A stretch of DNA of 64,000 bases. Origin: Hypericum androsaemum (lineage: Eukaryota > Streptophyta > Magnoliopsida > Malpighiales > Hypericaceae). The position numbers were made by a program, and so were the translations under genes. Of this stretch, positions 23,564-35,437 are shown piece after piece; position 1 is the stretch's first letter, and the number at the start of each line of letters is the position of its first letter. Location of the stretch: positions 13,654,689 to 13,718,688 of the forward strand of contig OZ023180.1 in the NCBI GenBank assembly GCA_963995505.1, given 5' to 3'. Below the pieces are notes generated by a model that saw only the letters and a list, made by a program, of their open reading frames with translations, ran no database searches and was not told the origin of the DNA.

Positions 23564-24045
23564 TGTTGGGAAACAATAATAGACCAGCAATCACAAAGAA
23601 CGAAATCGAAACGAAGAAGATAAGTGATTTGGTGACCCAGTTTATCAAGAATGACTATGTTTAGGGGCGTGTCAAACCATGATTTTTCCACTAGGTTTCT
23701 TGTGCGTCACAACACTTTTTGTCATGCATTGCAATGAGTATTACATGGGTTTATATAGAGGAGCAACCCTAAATTAAGTTTAGAGTCTGAGCCGAAACAA
23801 AACAGGACATCGTTTTAAGCTAGCGCAGGCATGCCTGGCGGCCGCCAACCTCCTGGCATCCGCCAGCGCCCCGATTCTGCCAGCCCACTTGGCGCTTACC
23901 GGCCCCTTGTTGTGCGCTAGCTCCTTTAGCTCCAAAATGCGCCTGACACTCGCTGAGCCCCTTAGGGAGTGCGGGTACTCTTGCGTGGTCTTCTCTCGAT
24001 CAACCAACGCTTTTTCCGAGCACCTATCACGCTCCATAACCCAAT
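23564..24045 (-). repeat. 5' LTR of the minus-strand Copia element
   Basis: Inner edge TGTTGGG abuts the tRNA-Met primer-binding site. Diverged from the partner LTR by visible substitutions throughout. Confidence 0.82.
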
Positions 24046-24051
24046 ACATTT

Positions 24052-25032
24052 TAGATGTGATAAAATTCTTCCATCATTTTACTTCCACAAGTTTGAATTC
24101 TATATATCTTTATCTTTTGGAAACTTTTCCTAATAAATGCTGGAAGCGAGGCCAACAATGAAATCTCGAACTTTTATCATATGATTAGTGACAAGGTAAG
24201 CAATCAAACCTATTACTTTAATTAAATATATCTTAATTAAGACGTTGAATGTTAGCCATGATGTAATACTACCGATAAATGTTCATCACGATTTAAGTAT
24301 ATTATATGTTGACTCCACTCGTCCAGGCTGGATTCCCACATCCATGAAAGTCTGTTGAACAAATCTATTTTTAAAAAATTATCAACTAAAAATTAATTAA
24401 TTAAGATTCGAACTTAGTAAAACTTGTACAAATTCTATTTTCTTAATAAATGTGGTCCAAAACACAGCACTCTGAACAAGTTTCAAGACAGAATTCGGTC
24501 TATATTTTTCCACAACCGGGTCCTCTCCCCATATCCAAGGGATGGTTTTGTACTTCGAAAGGGTCCAAGCGATGGTTTTGGACTTTCCTATACATGTTGT
24601 TTTCCCTGGCAGAAAACCCCAAGTGCTTAGAACAAACCAACCTAAAGTTGAAGGAAAGTACAAAGACTACTTACTTGGCTTCCTCCGATGTCTCCCTCCT
24701 TCAACCTAAATACAAATTTTCAATCAAGGAAAGTCGGCCCAAATAGTAATGAAATCAGGAAATAGTAATTCCCAGTCAAATAAATACAGCTCAAGAGAAA
24801 CAAAAGATGAAGGGCCGCCGTATATATTTAATCAAGAGACGACGAACATCAATTCCATGAATATGACCAAGTCATTACAAAGTCAAGAATTAACCAACCT
24901 AGAGAAGGGAATAACCCAATTATATATTCTAGAGAGATCTAATCCCGCCCCTTCCCCCTCTACAATAACACAAAGGGGATGCCGGAATTGACCGGAACTC
25001 GGAGATCCAACAAAATGGGAAGAGAAGAAGAT

Positions 25033-25060
<28 letters not shown>
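24052..25060. other. Intergenic region; no gene seen
   Basis: AT-rich DNA downstream of the small minus-strand gene. ORFs at 24424-24746 are overlapping and unsupported. Confidence 0.5.

Positions 25061-25065
<5 letters not shown>
25034..25065. repeat. (ATC)n microsatellite overlapping a stop codon
   Basis: About eleven ATC units. On the minus strand the repeat reads GATGATGAT..., and its first TGA is the stop codon of the small conserved gene. Confidence 0.9.
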
Positions 25066-25376
25066 TGTGAGCAGTGACCAGCGTCTCGATGAACCTTAAC
25101 CCGTCGAACTTGGGAGCGAATTTTTCCGCCGGAGCTCTTGTCCCTTTGTCATTGTTTGACCCAACCTCCTGAAAATTAACCGACACCCGAAAGCTATAAT
25201 AACCAGAGGAATACTACGGACGACAAAACGAAGAGTTAAAATTAGAGACCCACCTCTTGGGAGGTTTGGAGATTGTAGGAGACGCGAGCAGAAGTAGAGG
25301 AGGGTGATGAAGAAGATGATGATGAGTAGGCGGAAGCAGCAGCGACAGAGGCAGCCAAGATACTCGATCTCTTCAT
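25061..25376 (-). CDS. Small conserved plant protein, function unknown (76 residues)
   Basis: Two exons (25254-25376 and 25061-25168) join in phase 0 at CAAGAG|GTGGGT ... TTTCAG|GAG. The product starts MKRSSILAASVAAASAYSSS, has a Ser-rich middle, and ends KFAPKFDGLRFIETLVTAHR. I recall the same ending in a family of short uncharacterised plant proteins, and the Ala/Ser-rich start recurs there too. There is no signal-peptide cleavage motif or catalytic residue I can name; the N-terminus could be an organelle-targeting region. The single-frame reading through the intron (105 residues) is an artefact of splicing. Confidence 0.75.
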
Positions 25377-28300
25377 ATTTGTTTGTGATTTTTACTTGGA
25401 GAAGTTGGGACAAAAATCAAAGGGAAGCTCCTTGCTCTCTCTCTCTACGTAATTTGGAAAGGAAGAGGGAGAAAGTCTGAGGTCGGGAATTTGGAGAGGG
25501 GTTGTGGTATGGCGGCATATAAATATGAAAGAGGATACTTGGCAATTGGGTAACTCCCCCTCTCTCTCTCTCTCTCTCCGTCTTTTTTTTTTGTATTTTA
25601 TGCGGCTACGGCCTACGGGCTACTAATTTCCCTGGACCCTAGAGGCTGGAGTCCCTTTCACGGCGTCTGTTTTTATTGACGGAAGACTTTTGTTTTTTTG
25701 GTTTATAATTTTTTGGGGATTAATATAAATTTGATTGAATCAAAATTTTGAAATATGACAAATTTTTCTATAAAAAATATTAAATATTTATGTGTTTTCA
25801 TTAATACAAACTCTAAATTAGTTAAACTAAAATAATATTTCGTAAATTAATTTAAATACTTATTAATTTTTTTTTGAACTTTCTTAGACTTGGTTTTCGT
25901 AAATATACCCTTTAATAATTGGGAAATTTGTCAAGCGAATTCCCAAGGATATGAGCATACTCCTCGAAACCCAAAGGAGATTTTTGTGCTGCATTTTCAG
26001 CAGGCGGCTTCTTTACAGCTTTTGAGAATAATTAGTAGCGAATTAGGCGCTATTTTATTCAAACATGACCGTCTTAATTGGAGTGTTATTTTGTTTTTGA
26101 AAGTATCTCAAATATATGTTTCACATTTTTTATAATATCATCTAAACAGGAAAAAATGTAAAGTCTCCAAAATAAATGATGGAAAAGTTTTCGCAGATTT
26201 TTTTTCCAGGTGTACCGATGGGAACTCGATATTGTAAGACTATGTTTATTGGTGAGCGGATCCAATCCTCTCACCCAATAAATAATTAATTTCTCTCTCA
26301 TCAAATTACTATTCAATCTAACCCAATCTTTTAGCATCTTTATTGGTGATCTCATCCAATCCGCTCACCAAATAAATAATTAATTTCTCTCTCATCCACA
26401 TATTATCTATAATTTAATTTATGTTTATATATAAATTGTAATAAATATATAAAATTATGCGTCCATAATTATAACAAGAAAAAAATTAAAATAAAATAAC
26501 AAAATTAAGATTATAAAAGTTAGAAAATAAAATTAGAAAGAAATAACTCGATCTACAAATGGATGCGTGAAATGATAAATTAAAAATTATGAAAATGTAA
26601 ATTACATATTGAGCTCTATTTATAGAGAATTGAAAAATACTAATATTAATTTTTCTTAAAGAATAATTTTAATTTTTATAACTACACAAATAATATCTAT
26701 CATATCTATTTTAACGAATAATATTATACTACGTATCATTAGGATTAAAATAAAATTAAAAAAGAAAAAAAGTCAATCGGCCGCTCGGCCAACCGAGCCG
26801 CTTGGCCAAAGTTTTTCCTTTCTCAATTATTTTGTTAATTTATCTTTTGTCTTTTTGTATAAACTTGGTCTAAACGACATGGATCATTTGATTAGATTCT
26901 GGAGCCTTGGTGGGGGCAAAATAGTAATAACGTGTGTTTTCAACGGCTTCCTGCGGCAGTCGAAGGTTGAGCATCCAAGACGACTTTCGAGGGAAGTTGG
27001 ATTGTATCGACGATAGGCTGATCTTTTCGAGTATCGACCAGTTGGTGACGGACACGTCTATGGCCCAGATTAGGACCACGCATGTGCTTCTCCTTTCACT
27101 TAAAATTGATGTTCGACGAAAGTCGAGATTCCACATATTGGAAATAAGCTGGATGGAGCGGCGATAAAAAAGATGCGATAAAATATGGCCTACAAATCTC
27201 AATCAATGGCCAATGGAGATTCTCCTAGCGTTAAGAACATTTGTTAAATATTATTATGTGATGAACAGTTTTTTGGTTATACATATTTTTGACAGGTACT
27301 TTTTTAGTATTAAGATTAATTTAATTTTAAGAGATGATGTTTAAACTAAAACGATTAATTTCTCAACTCGACAGTTTGATTTTGTAATAGTGAAATATGC
27401 ACAAGAAGTCAACTATGGACTCCAAATTTTCTAAGTAATGAAAGGTTTCTATGTTACTCAATAAAAAATGCACTCTTTTAACTTTTAAGTTTAATTGTCC
27501 CCTGCTGTCCAAAGTTGCAAATTTTGTAAATCAATTTTTTTCTAATTATACCAATTATTGGCCTCTCTCATAAGTTTCTAGTGGGGAATCCAAATTTTAT
27601 TAGGAAAAAAGCGTAAAGTATATGCTGACTAAAGATACGTTGTCTTCTCTCATCTTTACTTTTTTCTGTCAATATAATCTATATCTGGCATCTCATCTAT
27701 AGTATACTAAAAAGATTATCAATTTTTATATGTTGCATTTTCCTATACAGTTTGTTATTATATATCTGCTAATTTAATCAATTGACTATTTTTGGTCAAT
27801 GTCTCTCGTATGTTTCCGTTGCAAAATTCGTGGATAATCTAGAATCAAATATTATCATCTACTTAGAATGATATAATTTATAATCTTGAATTTGTTAAAA
27901 AAGTCTGACGCAGCTGTGACTTTTGCCAAGTCAATTGTCGACATTTTTATCTTTTTGTTATATTTGCAGCGAATTTTTCGAGACAAAAGGACTCCATTGT
28001 CTGTGAAACTATGAAAAATAACCAAAAACCAAGAATTTCAATTCGAGGAGTTCTCGCAAAGGTTTCAGCTGAGTAGATTTGCAACTATTTGAAATCATGC
28101 TCGATTTAAAATTAAACAAGTTGGTTAAGCCAAATATCAATTTTCTATTAAAAACTTGGTATTGTTGGGAGGGATAATATAATTTGTCCCCTAATGACCC
28201 TTACTTATTGAGTGCTTCAGAAGGTTCATGTAGGTCGGGGGAATATGCCAAGCATTATGTCACTCATGCCAACATATAGATGTTTCGGATCTAAAGACCA

Positions 28301-29467
28301 AAGCCAAGATCCGAACATTTATATAATCCCACTGTCTCGGTAATGCTCATTAGTCATTACAGAACAGGTTGAACGTGGGAGGATCCTGAATCTTAGGCAA
28401 AAGTGCCTTTTGATGAACATTGGACGACAGATCCCGTCCCTGGAGTAGTGTCTAAAAGCGTTAAGCCAAACCCAGCGATGGAGTGTCGTGGATAGGCATG
28501 TACCCGTCGAAACAGACACACCTAAACACGACCTAAAAGAGCCAGACCATAATGTTCCAAAATTGGCTGTGTTGTGTACACGCAATTAAACATGAAATCG
28601 AACATGTTCCTACGCAGGTTTGTAGGGTCACTCTTGTTTCAGTGTACGGTTGAAAACAATTTTGTATTGTAATGTCCACTTTCTTTATAAAGTAATGTTG
28701 AAAATAAATGTTGTTAAGAACATGGTTCAAAAATTGAGAAATAGATTAGACCAGGGTAGGATATATTGTAAAACATGATGTATGGAAAGCAATTTTTTTT
28801 ATTATAGAAGATACGGAAAAAAGAATAGAAGTTATACCATGTACGAGTATATTGAACCTTACGTTTTATTCTGTTTTGTATTTTCTGAAGTGAGTGCCGG
28901 AACATAGGAAGTCTTTTTTTTAATAAAGGATTTCAAGGGAGTGTGATTTCAAAAAATACGAGAAAATTTTAAGAGATGCGACTGTCATTTTTCACAGGTC
29001 ATCATGAATGTAATTAAAATTATTATTAAAATTTCCAATCATTTCATTATAAAATTTTATCTATCAAATATGAAAATTCTGACAACAAAGAAATAATTCT
29101 TTATGTTGTCACCGCGAGGTCGCTATTGTCATGTTACCATACAACTTACCAAATATATATGATCCAAGCTGGACATGAAAGCTAAGTGGTACTGATGACC
29201 TATGAGATTTTTCGGTTATTCATGTGGCTGCAATCTCCCGGCAAAGGCTATTGATCTACCCAATGAGTGCACAACACGTGTCAAGGAAGCACTGAAAAGG
29301 TTACGGCCCTAATTAATATGGGGCAGGATGTCATGCGATGGTCGGTTTCGTGGGTATGGTTTGGGCGGTTATTGGTTGGTCAGGACGGAGGACATATTTA
29401 AGACCAAGCAAACCGAAGTGGAAAATCTATTATATTCTCCATATTGATAATAACATTAAAGACGTAT
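25377..29467. other. AT-rich intergenic region; no gene seen
   Basis: It starts with the CT/GA-rich 5' flank of the small gene. Two related blocks, 26244-26303 and 26340-26400, each contain AATAAATAATTAATTTCTCTCTC and may be a decayed repeat. A GC-richer island at about 26875-27165 stands out but has no recognisable protein in any frame. Around 28160-28560 there is LTR-like composition without a partner or target duplication. Confidence 0.45.
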
Positions 29468-29757
29468 GATCGTTGAGACCGGATTGAGTGGGGACTAAAA
29501 AAAATTTGTCCATAGATGGGAACTACATTTTGGGTCGTCAGATTTGATTATCTTTAAATCTGATGGTCAATAACCTACTAGGTGATATTGGTTTGCATGT
29601 GAAGTGATATTGGTTTGCATGTGAAATGATATTGGTTTGCAAGAGGCTGGTTTACATATGAAGTGATATTGGTTTGCATGTGTAGTAATATTGGTTTGAA
29701 TTAATCCCCATAAATGGGGACTAGCCCACTCTCCACCAAATCTGCCCCCTCGATCGT
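29468..29757. mobile_element. Candidate MITE with diverged inverted ends
   Basis: The left end GATCGTTGAGACCGGATT-GAGTGGGGACTA resembles the reverse complement of the right end TAGCCCACTCTCCACCAAATCTG...CGATCGTTA. The interior holds a tandem repeat. No clean target duplication was found, so this stays tentative. Confidence 0.35.
29582..29698. repeat. Tandem repeat, unit about 24 bp, about five copies
   Basis: GTGATATTGGTTTGCATGTG recurs with small changes. One unit is altered to AAGAGGCTGGTTTACATATG. Confidence 0.85.
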
Positions 29758-29759
29758 TA

Positions 29760-31712
29760 CGCCCGGGTTAAAATACTCAATTACTCCTCGCCAATGTTGA
29801 CGCTACGAATAAAATTGAACATCCGAAGGTAGTCGAGTGTTGGAATACTAGGTACGTTTTATTAAATAGGACACCACATCACAAGAACTATCACTAAGTT
29901 ACAAAAAGAAAAATAATTTTTCAAAAATTATATATTTTTAATAGTCGAGTTCTCGCAAGGCAAAGATGATGAAGGGAAAATTCTGGGCTCGAGGGGAGTA
30001 GAGTCATCCCACCAGTTCTGGGCCGCCATTCTCGACCCAATCCAATGAAAGTAACTACAATGAAAAAGCCCGGCCTTTCATAAATCTCACTTGCAGCAAT
30101 TCTGGAGCCTCTGCCCGTATTTAACAAGCTCGCTCAACGATTGAGATAATAAACTGAACAACTACTTGGTTAGTAGACGACAGATCATATGTTATGTCAA
30201 GCCAGAGAATGGTTATTTTGGTCTGCAGCAACAAATAGCATTTGTAATCAGGAGTTTTTGCTTTTTATCGAATCGGGTCGGACTAACTTAGTATAACTTT
30301 TCTTGTAAATCTATTTTTCTTTGGTCCTGCCTTGGTTCTATCTTGTAAATGTCAAATTTGATAATGAAAATTTACTTACCAAAAAAAAATCATATGTTAT
30401 GATGAGCTCATTCATGGAACAGTAACGAAAGCCAAACATCTAATTCCCAATCAGCGTCACTGACATTGAACGAAAGCTCCGAGACTTGCATCTATGTTCG
30501 ATCCGGAACAAAGTTCAGCCAGTAGAAATCACGGCAAAGTCAGCATGTCACCAGTCCAAAAAAAAAGAAAGATTCATAAGAAGTTCTATATTCATGAGCT
30601 GACCAACCTCTCAAAAGAGATAAGGAGCTAAGACGTGATGCTATTGACAAAATGGCCACCCAATAGACAGATTAATTTCAGACATCGTCGTCTTCAACTC
30701 CTTATTTTGGACTTTCCCAAACCTTGTGAGCATAGTTTTAGGACCCTCAATATAGGTTCGAAATAAGACTCTGAAGAGTGACGAGGATACAAAGCTCGAT
30801 CATATAACAATGGCGTTATCCAAGGATACAAACAAACAACAATGAAAATATGAAAATGAGCCTCGATTTCCATAGTGCAACCGAGTACACAAACATTTGG
30901 GAAGAATACATGAATTACCTGCGGATACCATGACGTGAAATTGGACATCACAAAAAGATGACCTTTGCCCCACCAGTAGATCACCTTACAATCTTCAAAT
31001 TCAATCTAAAAGTTTACTATCAGCATTAAACTTGTTCATATGAACATCTATGCCGGTCACCCATCTCCACATTAGTGACAACCAGGAGAATAAACTCAAG
31101 AGGCAAATAAAGAAACAACAGGATGATCAAGGAAAGACGACACACTAGGGGACCAGGACATTCCAAGCATCCATTTATCGAAGATTCCAAGGAGCCAATC
31201 GATGAGACAATGTCACAATACAATGGTATGTTACTTGTACTGCATTACTCATAGGCTAAGAGAGAGTGTAGTGATTATAATATTCAAACTAGTTTTTAAA
31301 CACAACTATCATCCAAATAAATTTGGCGCATTCAGTACAAACCTCAAGAACACTCTAAACTCCTACCACACAAAATGAGATCCCCAAATAGAAATGCATT
31401 TTCTCCAAATGATTTGAATGCTTCTGTTGGTTACTGGTGATGCAAAACTGCTATTGTATTCCTTGCACAAGGAGATAACTAAAAGTTGCTCACTAAGTTA
31501 ATCACCATTTGTTCGCAGATGACCTAATCCTATAAGCACACAGTTTAGGCCTCAACATACGGACCTTAGAATTTATTAACTTTGTCCTAACCATTACATC
31601 GATCAGCCACCTAATCAAACCGAATGCTAACCCATCACGATCCCCGAATCACAGATTCTACACAATACAACGGAAACAACATCCTAAGACATAATATCTG
31701 CAGAACCTCACC
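29760..31712. other. Intergenic region; no gene seen
   Basis: Downstream flank of riboflavin synthase. No domain or spliced frame was recognised. Confidence 0.45.
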
Positions 31713-32525
31713 TCAGGAAGCCTTGTTCTTGATGGACTCAACGAAACCGCTACTGAGCAACCTCTCCACGTACTTCCCCAGGATATCCACCTCCAGATTC
31801 ACCTTCTCACCGACCCGCTTCCCCGGGATCACCACATTGTCCTGCGTGTATGCAACCAGCATAAAATTGAAGCAGCTCTCCTCGTCGGACACATCCACAA
31901 CGGTCAAGCTAGTCCCGTCCACCGCGATAAACCCTTTCGGGACAATGTACCTCAAAATCTCCCTATCCGCCTTGACCTTCACCCACAGCGAGTCCCCCTC
32001 CTTATCCATCGACACGATCACCCCCGTTCCGTCCACGTGTCCCTGCACGAAGTGGCCCCCCATCCGCGTGTCCGGCTTCACCGCCCGCTCCAGGTTCACC
32101 GGCGCCCCCGGGACCAGCTCCCCAAGCGCAGTCTTCCTCAGGGTCTCCGGGGCCAGCCCGGCCGTGAATTCCTCCCTGGAGAACTCCGTCACCGTCAGGC
32201 ACGTCCCATTGACAGCGATGCTGTCGCCGAGGTGGACGTCCTCGAGGACGGTCCGGGCGCGGACCTTGAGGCGGACGCCGTCGGCGCCGGCGTCATCGAT
32301 GCGTTCGATCTTCCCGATCTCCTCGACGATGCCGGTGAAGAGGCACCGGACGGCCGAGGTTCTGGGCCGGCGAAGGTTGCTGTTCCGGGTGGTGGAGATG
32401 GAACGGAACTGGGAAGGGCTCCGGAGATTGAGGGAATTTAGGGTTTTGGAGAGTACGGCGGGGTACAGCTTCGGTGTGGTTTTGGAGAGCGAGGCCGCCA
32501 CAGAATGGAAGGAGACGACAGCCAT
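31713..32525 (-). CDS. Riboflavin synthase, plastid-targeted
   Basis: A single uninterrupted exon encodes 270 residues. It converts two 6,7-dimethyl-8-ribityllumazine molecules to riboflavin plus the pyrimidine substrate, the last step of vitamin B2 synthesis, in plastids. Residues 1-60 are Ser/Arg-rich with few acids, as in a transit peptide. Two lumazine-binding barrels follow: the first from LFTGIVEEIG (62) with the conserved DSIAVNGTCLTV (101-112), the second from GGHFVQGHVDGTG (156-168) with GFIAVDGTSLTVV (198-210). A C-terminal helix (KYVERLL) promotes trimerisation in known enzymes. All motifs are intact. A large MULE starts 76 bp upstream of the ATG, leaving almost no native promoter next to the gene. 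Confidence 0.97.
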   Translation of the reverse strand: MAVVSFHSVAASLSKTTPKLYPAVLSKTLNSLNLRSPSQFRSISTTRNSNLRRPRTSAVRCLFTGIVEEIGKIERIDDAGADGVRLKVRARTVLEDVHLGDSIAVNGTCLTVTEFSREEFTAGLAPETLRKTALGELVPGAPVNLERAVKPDTRMGGHFVQGHVDGTGVIVSMDKEGDSLWVKVKADREILRYIVPKGFIAVDGTSLTVVDVSDEESCFNFMLVAYTQDNVVIPGKRVGEKVNLEVDILGKYVERLLSSGFVESIKNKAS

Positions 32526-32591
32526 CGTTTTCTAATTTTCTTGCCCTTTCCCTTTTTTTTCAATAATGCCCTCTCAATATTTTTTGTCAGG

Positions 32592-32600
32592 TAAAATTTA
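32592..32600. repeat. Left 9-bp target-site duplication of the 9.2-kb MULE
   Basis: TAAAATTTA, identical to 41758-41766. Confidence 0.85.
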
Positions 32601-33534
32601 GGGTAAATTATTCTAAGGTCCCTGATATTTGGTATATTTTACGCTTGCCCTCCTATATTTTGGTAATCGATTAAGAAACTCTCATAGTTTGAAAAAATTA
32701 TACCATGGAGTCTCTGAAACCAGAATCAGAGTTTTTCTCTGGCGAAGACCCACGTGAAATGATACAAATGCCCCTCCCACTTAAAAACAAATAATCCCTC
32801 TTTCCTTCTCTCTTCTTCCTCCTCCCACTTCATCTTCTTCCTCCAACCTTCAACCACCACCACTCGATCTTGAACCCTTGAAACAAATCGCATCCATCTT
32901 TAATCCTTGAAACGGAAGGACAAAATCAATGAAGAGAAGGATAAAATCTCTAAATCAGTTTAGAACGCCAACCCCATTTCTTTTTTAAACGAAAGGACAA
33001 GATCAAGGAAGAAAATGACAAAATCCTAAATCAATTTAGAACCCCCAACCCCATTTCTGTTTCAAAGTCGGAAATGAAGTTCATCCTCCTCGGCGAACGG
33101 CAAAGGTTTCTCATCTCCGGCGTCGTTCTTCAGGGCCTCGAGTAGCATGTTCAATCTTGGCCCGTCCCCACCACGGCGGTCTCTGCTCTAACCACTGCCT
33201 CTAACCCAGAAGACCGGCCATCCCCGACGACTACGACTTCTTCACTGGGAGCTAGGGCTCGAGTTCCCCTAAATTTCTGAAATTCAGAGCACAAGTTCTT
33301 CAAAACCCATGAATTCCTAATTTTCATGGATTAGGGATTATTTTTATTGAAGCGGTTAAAGAACATAAGCACTCATTGAGTATCGGGATGTATTCCAAGA
33401 CCAACATTAATCCTTACCTTCTGCCAGTTCAAAGAAATCTATATCGTAAAATCTTGCTTGGCGGAGATGGGATTTGGTTTAATAAGTTATTTCATTTTTA
33501 TAAAATTTTGGATTGTTATCTTGTCGTGAAATTT

Positions 33535-33539
33535 GAAAC
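33535..33539. repeat. Target-site duplication (GAAAC) of the young Copia element
   Basis: GAAAC also follows the right LTR at 39569-39573. Confidence 0.8.
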
Positions 33540-33789
33540 TATTATGTATAATATGGATGCCATGTTTCTCCCATGTTCCTCCATGTTCTCCTCCACCTCA
33601 CCTCCATGTTCTACTCCATGTTTTCCTCCACTTTACATTGGTGTGGGTTATTGTTTAATTGATGTAATTGCCTATAAATAGCATTGTATTGTACACACAT
33701 TCTACACCCATTAATGAGAACTTCATTCTCTACTCTCTTCCTTATTATTCTCTATATTCATATGCTTAGATTATAGATAATTCATAACA
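33540..33789 (+). repeat. 5' LTR of the young Copia element (250 bp)
   Basis: It starts TATTATGTATAATATGG and ends ATTCATAACA. Apart from one 10-bp indel (a CCATGTTCT-type repeat unit) I see no difference from 39309-39568. CTATAAATAGC near 33672 is a TATA box. The sequence CGTTATCAGCACGA follows directly as the probable primer-binding site. Confidence 0.88.
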
Positions 33790-34450
33790 CGTTATCAGCA
33801 CGAATCCCTACCAAGTTCTCAATAATTTCTTGAAAAGAATTGAGCTTAACCTTTGTAAGTATTATTACTCATTCTTGTTAGATTCTCATTTATAATTATT
33901 CATTCTTGTTGGATTCTCAATGTTATTAAATCATATGAAGCTTTGTTCTTGCTCATAAATGATTTTCTCAAAGAAAATAATTTTGTAAAATTTTCTTTGC
34001 AAAAATCGGATTTATTTGGTAAAGATTTTTCGTGAAAAAAACCTTCTGTTGTCCTTTTATAAAATATTTAGAAACCTCTGAGGACCTATGTGTAATTATT
34101 CTGTGCACGCGGATTGGGATTATGCCCTTATTTGCACACGCGAGAAACTTCTAGGGACTGAACTGTAAGTTTACACATTGAACATCGAATTTGTCCTTGC
34201 TTGCACACGCGTCAAACTAATAGGTACTAAACGGATATTATGCGTGCTGAGAAAACAAAAAGAGAGAAAGGGAACAGAATTACAGATTAGTACTTTATAT
34301 TTTCTCGTATTTTCAAATAAGGACAGAATATCATTTTAATCATTTGTTTCCTTATATTTGTGTTATGTCTATATAATAATTTTATCTCAATTATATTTAT
34401 CTATGATAAATAAAATCTAATATAATCTACTTGCTCATGATAGTATTATA

Positions 34451-35422
34451 ATGTCAAACCTCGCCAAACTTGATTTTATGGCTCTCCACATCACGGGCAA
34501 GAATTACTTATCATGGATTTTGGATGCTGAAATTCATCTTGATGCTAATGGTCTGGGAGAGACAATTAAAGAGAAAAATGCAGCTTGTGCCCAAGATAAG
34601 GCTAAGGCAATGATTTTTCTTCGTCGCCATCTTGATGAGGGATTAAAAACTGAATACCTCACGGTAAAGGATCCACTAATCCTTTGGATTAACTTGAAAG
34701 AAAGATATGAGCATCAGAAAACTGTGATCCTCCCAAAAGCTCGTTATGATTGGATGCATTTGCGATTCCAAGATTTCAAAGCTGTGAGTGAATATAATTC
34801 AGCTCTATTTCGTATAAGTTCTCAGCTAAAATTATGTGGAGAAAATATTACTGATTCTGATATGTTAGAGAAAACATTCTCCACCTTTCACGCATCAAAT
34901 GTGCTCCTTCAGCAGCAATATCGTGAAAAGTGTTTTAAGAAATACTCTGAGTTGATTGCTTGTCTTCTTGTGGCTGAGCAAAACAATGAGCTTTTGATGA
35001 AAAACCACGAGACCCGCCCAACTGGTTATGCTCCATTCCCTGAAGTGAATGTGACAAAATTTAATTATAGAAGCCGGGGTCGCGGTCGTGGACGTGGTAA
35101 TGGTCGTGGAGGATATGGTTACCGTGGTGGTAATTTTAAGAACACGTCTCGCCACCTGAAGTGGGAGAATAAAGAGAAGAAATCAGGAAGAGATGGTGAT
35201 GGTGGAATGAAAATAGAAAATGCATGGCCACTAGGCTCGCACCTGTCGTGCACCCAAGCATCTAGTTGAGCTTTATCAAGAATCATTGAAAGGCAAACGG
35301 AAGGCCGAAACAAATTTTGTCAATGATGTTGGTGGCACCAGCATTGCGAATGTGGATGCTACCATTGATTTTGGCAAAAATGACTTCACACATTTGGATG
35401 TGGCTGATTTTCTTACTGAATA
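34451..35422 (+). pseudogene. Copia gag with a frameshift at the zinc knuckle
   Basis: The frame MSNLAKLDFMALHITGKNYL... holds the retrotransposon gag core (LKERYEHQKT, YNSALFRISSQLKLCGENIT) and an Arg/Gly-rich basic tail. In the zinc-knuckle region the reading continues in another frame (HWARTCRAPKHLVELYQESL) to about 35422, whereas the first frame ends at 35269. The knuckle cysteines are therefore disrupted. Confidence 0.85.
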
Positions 35423-35437
35423 AGTAGTTTAATATTC

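Larger units (their letters stand above)
19960..24045 (-). mobile_element. Degenerate Ty1/copia LTR retrotransposon, 4.1 kb
   Basis: Two LTRs of about 470-480 bp in direct orientation bracket remains of gag, protease, integrase and RNase H on the minus strand. A primer-binding site, TGGTATCAGAGC, typical for initiator tRNA-Met, lies just inside the 5' (right) LTR at 23550-23561. ACATTT flanks both ends (19954-19959, 24046-24051) as a probable target duplication. Most of the reverse transcriptase is missing between about 21050 and 21300, and stop codons interrupt the frames, so it cannot move on its own. Confidence 0.88.

Noticed and set aside
28160..28585. Possible solo LTR or small ORF on the minus strand
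   Set aside because: TGTTGGGAGG could start an LTR, but I found no matching end, partner or target duplication, and the ORF shows no family.
32037..32441. Plus-strand ORFs over riboflavin synthase
   Set aside because: Antisense shadows; the minus-strand enzyme is complete.
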